DNA of 64,000 bases from NCBI GenBank assembly GCA_003116975.1, contig BGKB01000080.1:62001-126000 (forward strand), in the 5' to 3' direction. The translations under genes were made by a program, and so were the position numbers. Under the pieces are notes generated by a model. It worked only from the letters and a program-made list of their open reading frames with translations, had not been told where the DNA came from and ran no database searches. Source of the DNA: Aurantiochytrium sp. KH105. Taxonomy: Eukaryota > Sar > Bigyra > Thraustochytrida > Thraustochytriidae. Positions 18,626 through 27,915 of the stretch are shown one piece after another (position 1 is the stretch's first letter; each line of letters begins with the position of its first letter).

Positions 18626-19048
18626 CTCCGCGCCGCCTCCGCGCCCTCCGCGCGCTCTGCTTGCCGCTCTGCTCGCCCTCCTCCGCCGCGATGGTCTCCT
18701 CCTCCGCCGCCTTCTCCGCCATCCTCGCGCCGGATTCCGCGCCGCGAGCGGGCGCGATCCCGTCCCGTATTTCGCGCCACCCGGCGGCGGCCCTCTGCTC
18801 GCAGAGGCGGCCGCGGCGCGCGGCACGGGACCCGGCGGCGGCGGGCGGGGGGAAAGATCGGGCGGGCCTCGAGCGGATTTTCAAAATCGCGAGGCGAGCA
18901 AATGCTCAACAGACAGACGGATAGAGATCGATCGATCGATCGATCGATCGATCGATCTTGCGCGGAGCGACGGCTTCGCGTGCTCGCGCGGCGCGGCAGA
19001 GGCCGACCGGCGCGCGCGGGAGCGGCGCGCGCGGCGCGGCGCAGCAGC
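18626..19048. promoter_or_regulatory. divergent promoter region with (GATC)8
   Basis: This 423-bp GC-rich interval separates the charged-helix gene (-) and the DegP7-like gene (+). It includes eight perfect GATC units at 18926-18957. The DegP7 frame is open through it but would translate the repeat as low-complexity peptide. Confidence 0.6.
18926..18957. repeat. tetranucleotide repeat (GATC)8
   Basis: Eight perfect GATC units, a palindromic repeat, lie 91 bp upstream of the chosen DegP7 start. Confidence 0.92.
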
Positions 19049-21976
19049 ATGGAGGAGGCCGCGCGCCCGCTGGAGGAGCCCGCCGGCGGGGCCGGGAATG
19101 GCGCGCTGGATGGGGCCATGACGGGCGGCCTGGGCGGCGTCGGCAACGGCGGCAACGGCGGCAACGGCGGCGTCTTCGCGGCGGCCATCGCCAAGGTGGC
19201 GCCTGCCGTCGTGGTGCTCCGCGTGAACTACGTGCGCGCCTTTGACGGCGAGGGACGCGGGTGCTCGAGCGCGACGGGGTTCGTGGTGGACAAGGAGAAA
19301 GGGCTCATCCTGACGAATCGGCACGTGGTCTCGTGCGGGCCGGTTCGCGCCGACGCAACGTTCTTGAGCAAGGAGGAGGTCGAGATCAAGGCCATCTTCA
19401 GAGACCCCGTGCACGACTATGGTGTCTTCCAGTTCGACCCCAAGGAAATCAAATTTCAGGAAGTCGTCGAGATTCCACTCTCACCCGAGCGCGCAGAGGT
19501 CGGTCTCGAAGTCCGCCTTCTTGGCAACGACGCCGGCGAAAAACTCTCCATCCTCTCTGGAACTCTCGCGCGTCTCGACCGCGTTGCGCCCCACTATGGC
19601 TCAAAGGAATACAATGACCACAATACCTTTTACTATGCAGCGGCAAGCTCGACCTCGGGCGGATCAAGCGGGTCGCCCGTCATTGATTCCGATGGCCACG
19701 CTGTCGCCATCAACGCAGGCGGCAAGACCAAAGCAGCGTCTAGCTTTTACTTGCCGCTCGACCGCGTTGTGCGCGCCCTCTCGTACCTACGTAAAGGCGA
19801 AACTGTGCCGCGCCGGACATTGCAAGTCATCTTCAAGCATCAGGCATTCACCGAGGCGCTTCGCCTGGGCCTGTCGCGGGAACTAGAGGCAGAGATCCGT
19901 AAGGAATTCCCTAAAGCGACAGGCCTTCTTGTTGCCGACCAGGTCGTCCCTGGCGGACCTGGAGCGCGCGCGGGCGTTCTCCCTGGCGATATTCTTCTCG
20001 AGCTCAACGGCAAGCACATTCACGAGTTTCTCCCGCTCGAGGCTGTCCTTGATGATTCTGAAAGCGTGAAACTCACTCTGCGCCGCGGCGACAAGACGCT
20101 TACTGTGGAACTAGAGACTGTTGATCTTCATGCGCTCACACCAAGCAGCTTTCTGGAGATCTCTGGCGCAGTCATCCACCCTCTCTCTTACATGCAAGCC
20201 ATCAATAACGCCATCGAGGCCGGATCCGTGTATATTTCCTCGTCCGGATTTATGCTTGGACGTGCGAACGTTCCATGGAATGCGATCATTTTGGCTGTTG
20301 GCGACGAGGAGACGCCCGACATAGCCACGTTCGAGCGCGTCATTGCCAAGTACCCGGATCTTAGCACCGTCTCGGTACGATACGCACAAGTAACGCACCG
20401 CCATCACATCCTCGTGCGCTCCATTACGGTGGACCGGACATGGTTTGTCTGGCGTCATGCGCAGCGCTGCGACAAAGAAGGAACCTGGCATTTTCGGAAC
20501 CTCGCATTGCCGTCCATCGCACCTGCACCCAAGCAGCACACGATTCACGTCTCGGACGACAAGCGAGCCGGACTTGTCATGGTACTTTGTGATGTGCCCT
20601 TTTTGGCCGATGGCATTCCAAGTTCCAACATGCACGGTACCGGCACCGTCGTCGACGCCGAGAACGGCCTCGTGGTAGTTGATCGGAATACAGTCCCCAA
20701 TACGCTTTGCAACGTGAGCATTACCTTTTGCGGCACGGCCGAGATATCCGCGCGCGTGCTCTTGGTGCACCCATTGCATAATTTTAGCATTATCCAGTAT
20801 GACCCGAGCCTGCTTCAGGTCGAATTCAGCGCTAGCAAAATTGAAAGCAACGATGAGGCGTCGCGCGAGCCCGAGCCCTTTCGCGCGGAATTTGCCCTTT
20901 CGCCTCAAAGACTCGCGGCCGGTGACGCCACGACTTTTGCGGGACTTTCGCATCAAATGACCACGGTGGAACAATCTTGCAAGGTGACCAACGTGGAGCG
21001 TCTCATATTCTCCCTCACGAGTCCGCCACGCTTCACGGCACCGAATCAGCTCGTTATACACGTGGACAAGCTTGTCTCCAACGTGGGCGGCGTCTTACTT
21101 GACGATGAAAATCGTGTCCAAGCATTCTGGTGGTCATTTTCTTACCAGTCGAGCAGCTACAAGGACAAGGAGATTTTTGTTGGTGTGCACGCGGATTTCG
21201 TCTACGAAACGGTGAATGCCCTCAAAGCCAATGGTTGTCGCGCGCAGACATCGCTGCCAACACTCGGATTGGATCTCGTCGTGACACCCATTTCCAAGGC
21301 TCGCGCAGGCATGGGTCTTTCGAGCGAGCGAGTCCGCCAATTTGCAAGCGCTGCCGAGGCGCACAACCAGGTTCTCACCGTGCGATCAGCTCTGGCGCGC
21401 TCGCACTCCTTTAATGTGCTTCGCTCCGGCGACATTCTTCTCGACATCAACAAGACTCCTATGATCACTTTCGAGGCAGTACAACAGGCAGTTTTTGAGG
21501 CCAGCGCGAACCATGAATCTGACGCGCCGGCAGAAGTCGCTGTCACTGTGCTCCGGGACTTGCGCGAGCAGACCTTTCAGGTCCCCCTGTCAACGCTTTC
21601 CTTTATCGGAACGTCACGGCTAGTTCTTTTTGCGGGAATGTTCATTCAAGAGCCCCACACTCCGGTATTTTTTCGCGGCTTCGACCCGGGGACCTCCGTG
21701 TACTGTAGCAGGTGGTTCTACGGGTCTCCGGCGCATAAGTACGACCTCAAGGCCACGCATTTCATCTTGGGCATCAACGACCATGATACGCCGACGCTCG
21801 ACGACCTTGTCCGAGTTGTTTCGGAGTTGAAAGACGGCGAGTTTGTGCGCATTCGAACCATTTCTCTCAAGGAGAAGAAGCGCGTTTTTACTTTGAAATG
21901 CGATTATCACTACTGGCCCACTGTGGATCTTGTGCGCGATGCGGAAACGTCGAACTGGACGTTGCGCCAAGGGTAA
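19049..21976 (+). CDS. DegP7/Nma111-type double-HtrA serine protease
   Basis: The 975-aa product has the size and duplicated layout of plant DegP7 and yeast Nma111 (about 1000 aa), trypsin-fold proteases with two protease-like halves and several PDZ domains. The first protease domain (about 45-265) has a full triad: H92 in TNRHVV, D123 in HDYGVF and S209 in GSSGSPV. PDZ-like modules follow, with PGGPGARAGVLPGDILLELNG near 308-330. A second protease-like half (about 525-720) begins with HGTGTVVDAENG but reads DRNTVP where the His motif should be and NVGGVLL where the Ser motif should be, so it is non-catalytic, as in the family. More PDZ-like modules follow. Nuclear or chloroplast roles are known in relatives; no clear targeting signal is seen here. 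Upstream ATG at 18903 would translate the GATC repeat and is disfavoured. Confidence 0.93.
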   Translation: MEEAARPLEEPAGGAGNGALDGAMTGGLGGVGNGGNGGNGGVFAAAIAKVAPAVVVLRVNYVRAFDGEGRGCSSATGFVVDKEKGLILTNRHVVSCGPVRADATFLSKEEVEIKAIFRDPVHDYGVFQFDPKEIKFQEVVEIPLSPERAEVGLEVRLLGNDAGEKLSILSGTLARLDRVAPHYGSKEYNDHNTFYYAAASSTSGGSSGSPVIDSDGHAVAINAGGKTKAASSFYLPLDRVVRALSYLRKGETVPRRTLQVIFKHQAFTEALRLGLSRELEAEIRKEFPKATGLLVADQVVPGGPGARAGVLPGDILLELNGKHIHEFLPLEAVLDDSESVKLTLRRGDKTLTVELETVDLHALTPSSFLEISGAVIHPLSYMQAINNAIEAGSVYISSSGFMLGRANVPWNAIILAVGDEETPDIATFERVIAKYPDLSTVSVRYAQVTHRHHILVRSITVDRTWFVWRHAQRCDKEGTWHFRNLALPSIAPAPKQHTIHVSDDKRAGLVMVLCDVPFLADGIPSSNMHGTGTVVDAENGLVVVDRNTVPNTLCNVSITFCGTAEISARVLLVHPLHNFSIIQYDPSLLQVEFSASKIESNDEASREPEPFRAEFALSPQRLAAGDATTFAGLSHQMTTVEQSCKVTNVERLIFSLTSPPRFTAPNQLVIHVDKLVSNVGGVLLDDENRVQAFWWSFSYQSSSYKDKEIFVGVHADFVYETVNALKANGCRAQTSLPTLGLDLVVTPISKARAGMGLSSERVRQFASAAEAHNQVLTVRSALARSHSFNVLRSGDILLDINKTPMITFEAVQQAVFEASANHESDAPAEVAVTVLRDLREQTFQVPLSTLSFIGTSRLVLFAGMFIQEPHTPVFFRGFDPGTSVYCSRWFYGSPAHKYDLKATHFILGINDHDTPTLDDLVRVVSELKDGEFVRIRTISLKEKKRVFTLKCDYHYWPTVDLVRDAETSNWTLRQG

Positions 21977-22385
21977 ACAAACACATCATGCTTTGCTTTT
22001 GAAAGAAACAGTTAGGTAGCTATACTGCAAAAGGAAATTTTAGAAGGTCACGTGCTCCTTGATCTACTTTTAACCTTTTACATTTCCATAGAAGTGAGTG
22101 ACTAATGGCGCCCCTGATTTCATTTCAGTTCATTTTATTTCAATTCAATTCACGATCCGTTTCGTTTCATTTGCGTGGCGAGCGAGGGAGGGCGTTTCCA
22201 ACGCATTGGCGTTTCTGTTCACTTTTTTTTAGTTGGCAAATTTTTGGTGCTTTTCGCCGCTTGAATCCGAAGATCCACATAAGATCCTGCAGCCAGCCAG
22301 CCAGCGAGCCAGCCAGCCAGCGAGACAGCCAGCGAGACAGCGACTAGGTGAGTGTTCTTGTTCGTAAGAGTTGATTCAATCAATA
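21977..22385. other. convergent 3' intergenic region with CCAG/GACA repeats
   Basis: This 409-bp region lies between the 3' ends of DegP7 (+) and the MRH gene (-). It holds an AT-rich TTCA-repeating segment (about 22118-22172) and a (CCAG)n tract interleaved with CGAGACAG units at about 22291-22344. No gene is supported. Confidence 0.6.
22291..22344. repeat. compound (CCAG)n / CGAGACAG repeat
   Basis: Short CCAG tandem runs alternate with CGAG and GACAG units over about 54 bp, close to the 3' end of the MRH gene. Confidence 0.85.
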
Positions 22386-23810
22386 TCATTGCGAACGCAG
22401 AATACATCCAAAGAGCGATCGAACTCTTGCAGAGTACATGCACGTGTGAATTTCGTCGACGCGAAGCAAGGTTGGAGTCGATCCATCGTGAGCGCATTCG
22501 AAAGATACATCCGCCGCTCGTGCCACGCCATTTGGGCACCTTTGCCCCCCTCGAAGCTCAAGACGCTGGGTTATTGAGTTCCAGCGAGGATTTTTGCCAA
22601 GACTCAAGCCTCTACCTCTTCCCCCGGCTCGCTGCGAAAGCACGTTGGCACTGTCCGCGCTCAGTTGATATTCGTCGGACCCTGTTTTGACGATCAATGT
22701 ACGTTGTGTGCCCATTATTATGGTCAAGAGTTCTTCACTGACCCGACTATGTCTTTCAAGATCCAAGAGGATATTTGGGTATTGCGTCAGCAGACTGTCA
22801 CGAATTTCCTGCGCAAGGGTGGATTGCCTTGTCTCCTCATCCCTCTGACGTCTGCGTTGCGCACAGACATCCTTGCACGCGCGCTGTCCCGGGCCCTCGT
22901 CGATTCCGTCACAACAGTCGCAAACACCGTCTTCCACACGTGAGCTCGGCAGCCATCTCCCATCTTCGTGCCCACAATAGAAGAGAGGCTCTTGCGTCGC
23001 TGGAGTCAGGCCAGAGCACGCCGAGGTCCCAGGTTCGTCAAAGCCAGTTTGCGGACAGTCGCAGTATCCATCATTGACGTGATAGTCAGCCAGGAAAGGT
23101 CCATCTTTCGATGATTCTGGACATCGAAAGCGCTGACGTTGACCCACAAGATAGCGTCGTGGGTCGTCAAATCGTGTGCCGGCGACAAATGTGAGCTTAA
23201 AGTTGGCATCTTGCGTCGCGGCCGATAATGCCGGGCTTTCTGCGCCTCGAAGGCCGGACGGGACGTCCCTCAGCATATCCTTTTTTTCTGCGTTTACCTC
23301 CCCAACGTCAACTTCGGCGAGCTTTGGCTCTTGGTTGGCGACGTGCTCCGTTTCTTGCGCGTTTTTGGTTTCGACGTCTGTCCCTGGGCCCTCCACCATG
23401 ATTGCCTCAAGCATGTCTCGATGATCATCCCAAAAGGAGGCCTCATCGAGCACCTCATCTACCCTTGGCGACGGCGGCTGTCGCAGCAGAATGATGCTCA
23501 CAAAGACAAGTGCAGCCACCCCGGCGAACACAAGCCTTCGCGTTTGTGTCGAGCGTAGAAAGCCTTGGCATCGTGGTCCGTGCCGACGATCGCGGGGCTC
23601 GTCTCCGCTTGCCGGCGCACTAAAGCCGAACTTATCGTTTCCTTCGCCGCCGCTGCCGTCGCTGCCGACTGGGACCCACGCGGGGCCGCCCCGACGTCTT
23701 CTGACAGGATCCATCCTTTGCTCCTGCCTCGATCGCGGGGTTGGCGAAGGCGGTTTGTTTGTAAGAAACCTCATCATCATCATCATTAGCCTATCATCTT
23801 TCATTGTCAT
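22386..23810 (-). CDS. membrane-anchored glucosidase II beta-like MRH protein
   Basis: The 474-aa product has a short cytosolic tail with poly-Met, one membrane helix (about 93-109, LVFAGVAALVFVSIILL), an acidic linker, then a lumenal part. The PRKCSH-like N-terminal module (about 220-316) has the paired LDL-receptor-like signatures VNDGYCDCPQTGFDEPGT and VEDGVCDCCDGIDEGPG that bind calcium in glucosidase II beta. A short helical segment is followed by a mannose-6-phosphate receptor homology (MRH) domain at the C-terminus (about 395-474), with GQRCPNG and C-x-Y landmarks. Canonical glucosidase II beta is soluble, has a long acidic coiled region between these parts and ends in an ER retention signal. 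Here the protein is shorter, membrane-anchored and lacks HDEL. The start ATG is at 23808-23810, because the frame extension beyond it has no ATG. Confidence 0.82.
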   Translation of the reverse strand: MTMKDDRLMMMMMRFLTNKPPSPTPRSRQEQRMDPVRRRRGGPAWVPVGSDGSGGEGNDKFGFSAPASGDEPRDRRHGPRCQGFLRSTQTRRLVFAGVAALVFVSIILLRQPPSPRVDEVLDEASFWDDHRDMLEAIMVEGPGTDVETKNAQETEHVANQEPKLAEVDVGEVNAEKKDMLRDVPSGLRGAESPALSAATQDANFKLTFVAGTRFDDPRRYLVGQRQRFRCPESSKDGPFLADYHVNDGYCDCPQTGFDEPGTSACSGLTPATQEPLFYCGHEDGRWLPSSRVEDGVCDCCDGIDEGPGQRACKDVCAQRRRQRDEETRQSTLAQEIRDSLLTQYPNILLDLERHSRVSEELLTIIMGTQRTLIVKTGSDEYQLSADSANVLSQRAGGRGRGLSLGKNPRWNSITQRLELRGGQRCPNGVARAADVSFECAHDGSTPTLLRVDEIHTCMYSARVRSLFGCILRSQ

Positions 23811-24693
23811 GAGTTGAGCAAGGTGAGGTCGCTTGTATCCTCTTCGAGACAAGGTGGAACCTTCGAAATTTTGTTAGACCAAACTCATGATCAGACAGGG
23901 AAGAATCGAGGTCGCTCGTGTCGTTTAGTAGCGAAGAAGAATGTGAAATACCCCTTGTTGATGTGCCTGCGAAAGAGATAATAAAAATGCTGATAAGGGC
24001 CACGTAGTTAATTTACGTGCTGCCAGGTTACGCCTTTTCGAATGCAAGAGATGCGTTGTCATAAAAGTCATCTGTCTCAAATATTCTTTGCCGTGATGAA
24101 CCAAACAAGCACATGAGGCAAAACGTGGGTTAGGCCCAAGAGCACTCACAAGATGAGTCCTTCTCCCTCCTTTCTTTCTTATAAGAATGGGATATCGACA
24201 CTGAGCGTTGTTGACCCTACCCCCATGTATCGCCGTCGTCATTCTCTTTCGAAGCCATCCACCCTTCGTTGTCATTGCCTCCGCCGCGAGTCGCACCATG
24301 TCGGCGGCCGCAACCCTTCACCTACCTGCGTCCACAGGAGAAGCGGCCCAGAGGGGCGAAACTCGAGGCAAAAAGCGCCGGCCGGCAAACTTTCAATCCA
24401 ACACGTGCGAGGCCGCGCCCGACGCCGTCGCCAGCGAGCGAGCTGCGCCGCGAGAAGCCCGCCGCGGCCGGAGAGGGCTGCGCGCTGGTCTCCACCGCCG
24501 CCGCCGCCGCCGCTGCTGCTACCGCTCGTGCGCTGGCGGTCGGCCCCGCGGCTCATTGCGAGGTTCGAGGGCGCACGCGGCATCAGCCAGCTGACCCAAC
24601 GACGGCGACCGCGAGGACGACACCGACCCCGACAGCAGAGGGGACCACGGAGGGGAGGCAAGAGGTGCAGCGAGCGCGCGGATCAAGGGCACG
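23811..24693. promoter_or_regulatory. divergent intergenic region of MRH and HDAC genes
   Basis: These 883 bp separate two divergent genes. The HDAC-proximal half (24290-24690) is strongly GC-rich and probably a 5' leader or promoter. An upstream ATG at 24299 opens a frame different from HDAC, a possible upstream ORF. No domain is recognisable. Confidence 0.5.
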
Positions 24694-25995
24694 ATGAGCG
24701 GTAAACGGAGGGTGTCGTACTTTTACGACTCGGAGGTGGGCATTACGCAGCTCAGCGAAGGCCACCCGATGCGCAGTAAGCGTATCACGCTGACGCACCA
24801 CCTGATCGTGGGCTACGGCTTGTACAAGTACATGGACTCGTTCCGACCGCCGCTGATCAGCGCGGCAGATATGACGAAATTTCACACGGACGACTACATC
24901 AATTTCCTCCGCACGGTGACGCCCGACAACATGGACCAGTATGTGCGACAACTGCAGCGGTTCAATGTGGGTGATGACTGCCCCGTCTTTGATGGCATGT
25001 TCGACTTTGTGCAAATTTACTCGAGCGGAACCGTGGGTGGCGCCAAGCGGCTCAATGCCAAGGCGTCAGACATTGTCATCAACTGGTCTGGCGGTTTGCA
25101 TCACGCGAAAAAGTCCGAGGCTTCTGGCTTTTGCTACGTCAACGACTGCGTGTTGGGCATTCTCGAGCTCCTCAAGTACCACCAACGCGTGCTGTATATC
25201 GACATTGACGTGCACCACGGCGACGGTGTCGAGGAGGCATTCTATACGACCGATCGTGTCATGACGTGCTCCTTTCACAAGTTCGGAAACTTTTTCCCGC
25301 ACACGGGCGCCCTCGATGACACCGGCGCCGGCAAGGGCAAGGGATACTCTGTCAACGTGCCGTTGGACGAGGGTATGGACGATATCACCTTTGTGAGCAT
25401 TTTCCGGCCCGTTATCGCCAAGATCTTTGAGCGCTTTCAGCCCGAGGCCGTTCTTTTGCAGTGCGGCTCCGATTCGCTCTCCGGCGATCGTCTTGGCTGC
25501 TTTAACCTTTCGCTGCGCGGTCACGGCGACTGTGTTGAATACGTCAAGAGCTTCAATGTCCCTGTGCTCGTGCTTGGCGGCGGCGGCTACACGATGCGCA
25601 ACGTCGCGCGCTGCTGGACCTATGAGACGAGTGTCATCTTGAACAAAGAAGTGGAAAACCCGCTACCCAAGAATGTGTACTACGAGTACTTTGCCCCGGA
25701 CTACAATCTGCACATCACGCCGAGTAACATGGAAAACCGTAACAAGCCTGAAAACCTCAAGCGCATCCTCGAGTCTGTCTGCAAGGTGCTCGACAATCTC
25801 GAGCATGTCCCTGGCGTGCAGGCGACGAGTCTGCAATCCGCCCAGGCGCCCGACCATGCCGAGCCCGAGGAGGACGAGGACATGCAAGACGCAGACAAGA
25901 ACACTGAAGCTCGCGCTGCCTTTGAGCAGACGGTGCACGAGGCCGAGTTCTTCGATCCCCCCAAGCCTGCGATCGACGCAAGCATCCTGAAATAG
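24694..25995 (+). CDS. class I histone deacetylase (Rpd3/HDAC1-2 type)
   Basis: The 433-aa product removes acetyl groups from histone lysines and usually works in Sin3- or NuRD-like corepressor complexes in the nucleus. The catalytic domain covers about residues 6-375 and is close to animal and fungal class I enzymes throughout. The active site is complete: charge-relay H136-H137 (in GGLHHA), zinc ligands D172, H174 and D260 (in [10 protein letters not shown] and CGSDSL), and Y299 in GGGGYT. An acidic C-terminal tail (about 396-420) is typical of the class. ATG at 24694 gives the standard N-terminus KRRVSYFYD. It is divergent from the MRH gene, and its 3' end faces the acidic-protein gene 275 bp away, where a (CT)n tract sits at 26005-26026. 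Confidence 0.97.
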   Translation: MSGKRRVSYFYDSEVGITQLSEGHPMRSKRITLTHHLIVGYGLYKYMDSFRPPLISAADMTKFHTDDYINFLRTVTPDNMDQYVRQLQRFNVGDDCPVFDGMFDFVQIYSSGTVGGAKRLNAKASDIVINWSGGLHHAKKSEASGFCYVNDCVLGILELLKYHQRVLYIDIDVHHGDGVEEAFYTTDRVMTCSFHKFGNFFPHTGALDDTGAGKGKGYSVNVPLDEGMDDITFVSIFRPVIAKIFERFQPEAVLLQCGSDSLSGDRLGCFNLSLRGHGDCVEYVKSFNVPVLVLGGGGYTMRNVARCWTYETSVILNKEVENPLPKNVYYEYFAPDYNLHITPSNMENRNKPENLKRILESVCKVLDNLEHVPGVQATSLQSAQAPDHAEPEEDEDMQDADKNTEARAAFEQTVHEAEFFDPPKPAIDASILK

Positions 25996-26270
25996 CAAAC
26001 TTGTCATCTCTCTCTCTCTCTCTCTAGAAGGTCAATCTGTTCCAACATCCGCAAAAAAGGGAATCGCGCTAAACTGGAACGTTGGATCTTTACAGTACAC
26101 AGAGTAGATGCAGTGGACCAGATCAGCATTGGCTTTGTATTGCTTTGCTTTAACTTTTCCCCGACGGTTTGATCAACCCAAAGCTATATACACATAGACA
26201 TTCAGTCAATTCAGTCAAAACAAAACTTCAAATTTTTGCGCAGTGTCAAAGGAAGAACGCTCTCGTTTCC

Positions 26271-27413
26271 TCAGGCAGCGTCTACATCGCTATCATCGAC
26301 ATCGTCGAGAAATTGCTCGAGCTTGTCATCATCATCAATTAGCTGGTCCAGGTCAGTCTTGCCCAAGAGGTCGGCGCCCTGCAGGTCCATGTCGTCGTCG
26401 ATGTTCAGATCATCATTGTCCTCATCATCCTCGCCCCAGCCAGGTCCAGCTTCACCCATGTCAAGTGCACTTGAAACGAGACCTGACCTTGGTTGCGGGG
26501 GCGCGACGTTGGCCGAAACCGAGAATTGGCCATTACTATTTTGCGATGCGACACTACTGGTGCTACGTGGAGGCGGCTGGGAGCCCATCCCAAGTTCCGC
26601 GAACATTGCAAGCGCAGCATCGCGTTCTTCCTTGTCGTCCTGCACGACTTCCTTTTCACTATCCTCTTCGGCGAAATTACCAAATCCATCATCCTGCGAT
26701 TCTTGCTTATGTTGCTTCGGGGGGGCGCGCTGAGCCTTCATCTTTTCCTGCAATTGCTGCAGTTCCGGGGGTAAATTCACAAGCTCCATCTGCACAGGCT
26801 GAGAAGGCGGGTTCTCAGGTTCATCGTCCCAGTCGTCGCCATCATCGTCGCTCCACGCTTCGTCGTCATTGTCGTTTTCCTCATCTACGGTGACGCGAGG
26901 CGTATTCGAGGCGGTAAATTGGGTTTCCTCGTAAACTTCGTGTTGTTGTTCAATTCTTGCTCCATTATCCTCGCGCTTGTTGGCGACTTCATGCTCGAGC
27001 AGCTTACCCTTGTTGTTCTCACTCTCGTAATATTTGTCGTGACCGTTTCCATCGTCGTCGCCATCGTCGACGCCGCTGACGCCGTCACTGTCGTCACTGT
27101 CGTCACTGCTACTGCTCTTACTGCTGCTGCTGCGGCGATGGCGGCTCTTTCCATTGCCAGTCTCGTCAGCATCGTCGTTGGTGTAATAATCGTCATCGTC
27201 ATTGCCATCGGCCTTGTCGCCCTTGTCCTCGTGCTGAGTTTTGAGCTCGAAGCGCTGCACTTCTTGTTGCGCATGCGCGCTCTTGAGCCCGACTCTGACC
27301 TCCTCGTCATCGTCCTCGACCACGGCGCTGCGCGGCGCGGCGCTGTTTCGCTTCTCGTCGCCCTGCCAGAGGCTTTCCAGGCACGAGCAGCACAAGCCCA
27401 GGTACGCCGCCAT
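26271..27413 (-). CDS. acidic low-complexity protein with N-terminal Cys cluster
   Basis: The 380-aa product begins MAAYLGLCCSCLESLW, where the cysteine cluster near the N-terminus could be palmitoylated. Most of the rest is Asp/Glu-rich with Ser runs and predicted disorder. It contains acidic-Trp patches (EAWSDDDGDDWDDEP, GPGWGEDDEDND) and a DDGFGNFAEED element. Short acidic [D/E]FGxF-type and Trp-acidic peptides are known to bind adaptor ear domains, so a trafficking-adaptor partner is possible but unproven. No globular domain is visible, apart from a short helix near LPPELQQLQEKMKAQ. It lies 502 bp downstream of the AP-3 beta gene on the same strand, which may be chance. Confidence 0.7.
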   Translation of the reverse strand: MAAYLGLCCSCLESLWQGDEKRNSAAPRSAVVEDDDEEVRVGLKSAHAQQEVQRFELKTQHEDKGDKADGNDDDDYYTNDDADETGNGKSRHRRSSSSKSSSSDDSDDSDGVSGVDDGDDDGNGHDKYYESENNKGKLLEHEVANKREDNGARIEQQHEVYEETQFTASNTPRVTVDEENDNDDEAWSDDDGDDWDDEPENPPSQPVQMELVNLPPELQQLQEKMKAQRAPPKQHKQESQDDGFGNFAEEDSEKEVVQDDKEERDAALAMFAELGMGSQPPPRSTSSVASQNSNGQFSVSANVAPPQPRSGLVSSALDMGEAGPGWGEDDEDNDDLNIDDDMDLQGADLLGKTDLDQLIDDDDKLEQFLDDVDDSDVDAA

Positions 27414-27915
27414 CTCGATTCTCGTCGCTCGCGTCGCGGGATGGACAGCGGGCTCCTCGCTCCGGTGGGCGTCGAGCGGCTCTCCTCCCTGCCGCCGCGC
27501 CTTCTCCGCTCTTCCCGCGCGAGCTACAGGCGCCCGCGCGCGGTTTAGCGATCGAGGTTTGACGAGTGAATGCAGAAGGCGACTCGTAGTCCTAGTCCGT
27601 GGCCTGATACTGGAAACAATCCTTGGAGTTGATGAGGAAGAACGCCGAGTCGAGCGGAGCTAGGGGCTGCTTGGTGTGGCTGTCAAGGAGCTGAGGCCCG
27701 CGGTGTTCGCCACCTTCATGCCGACTTGCTACTGTTGTGTCATCACTCACACACGTTGAGGCAGCTTTGGTGTTTATTCATTTCATTCAAGTCGACAACT
27801 TGAGGAAGGCGCAGATGATAATTCGAGGCGGGCAGGCAGCCGTCAAATATGATTTATTCTGATTACTACGCATGGCGAACAAACAGGACAGGCAGACCAA
27901 CATGCCAGTCCGTGG
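27414..27915. other. intergenic region
   Basis: These 502 bp lie between the start of the acidic-protein gene and the 3' end of AP-3 beta, both on the minus strand. The stretch near 27420-27560 is GC-rich and probably the promoter of the acidic-protein gene. No gene is supported. Confidence 0.55.

Noticed and set aside
17840-19048. Upstream extension of the DegP7 frame
   Set aside because: It overlaps the opposite-strand charged-helix gene and translates the GATC repeat. The domain structure begins after 19049.
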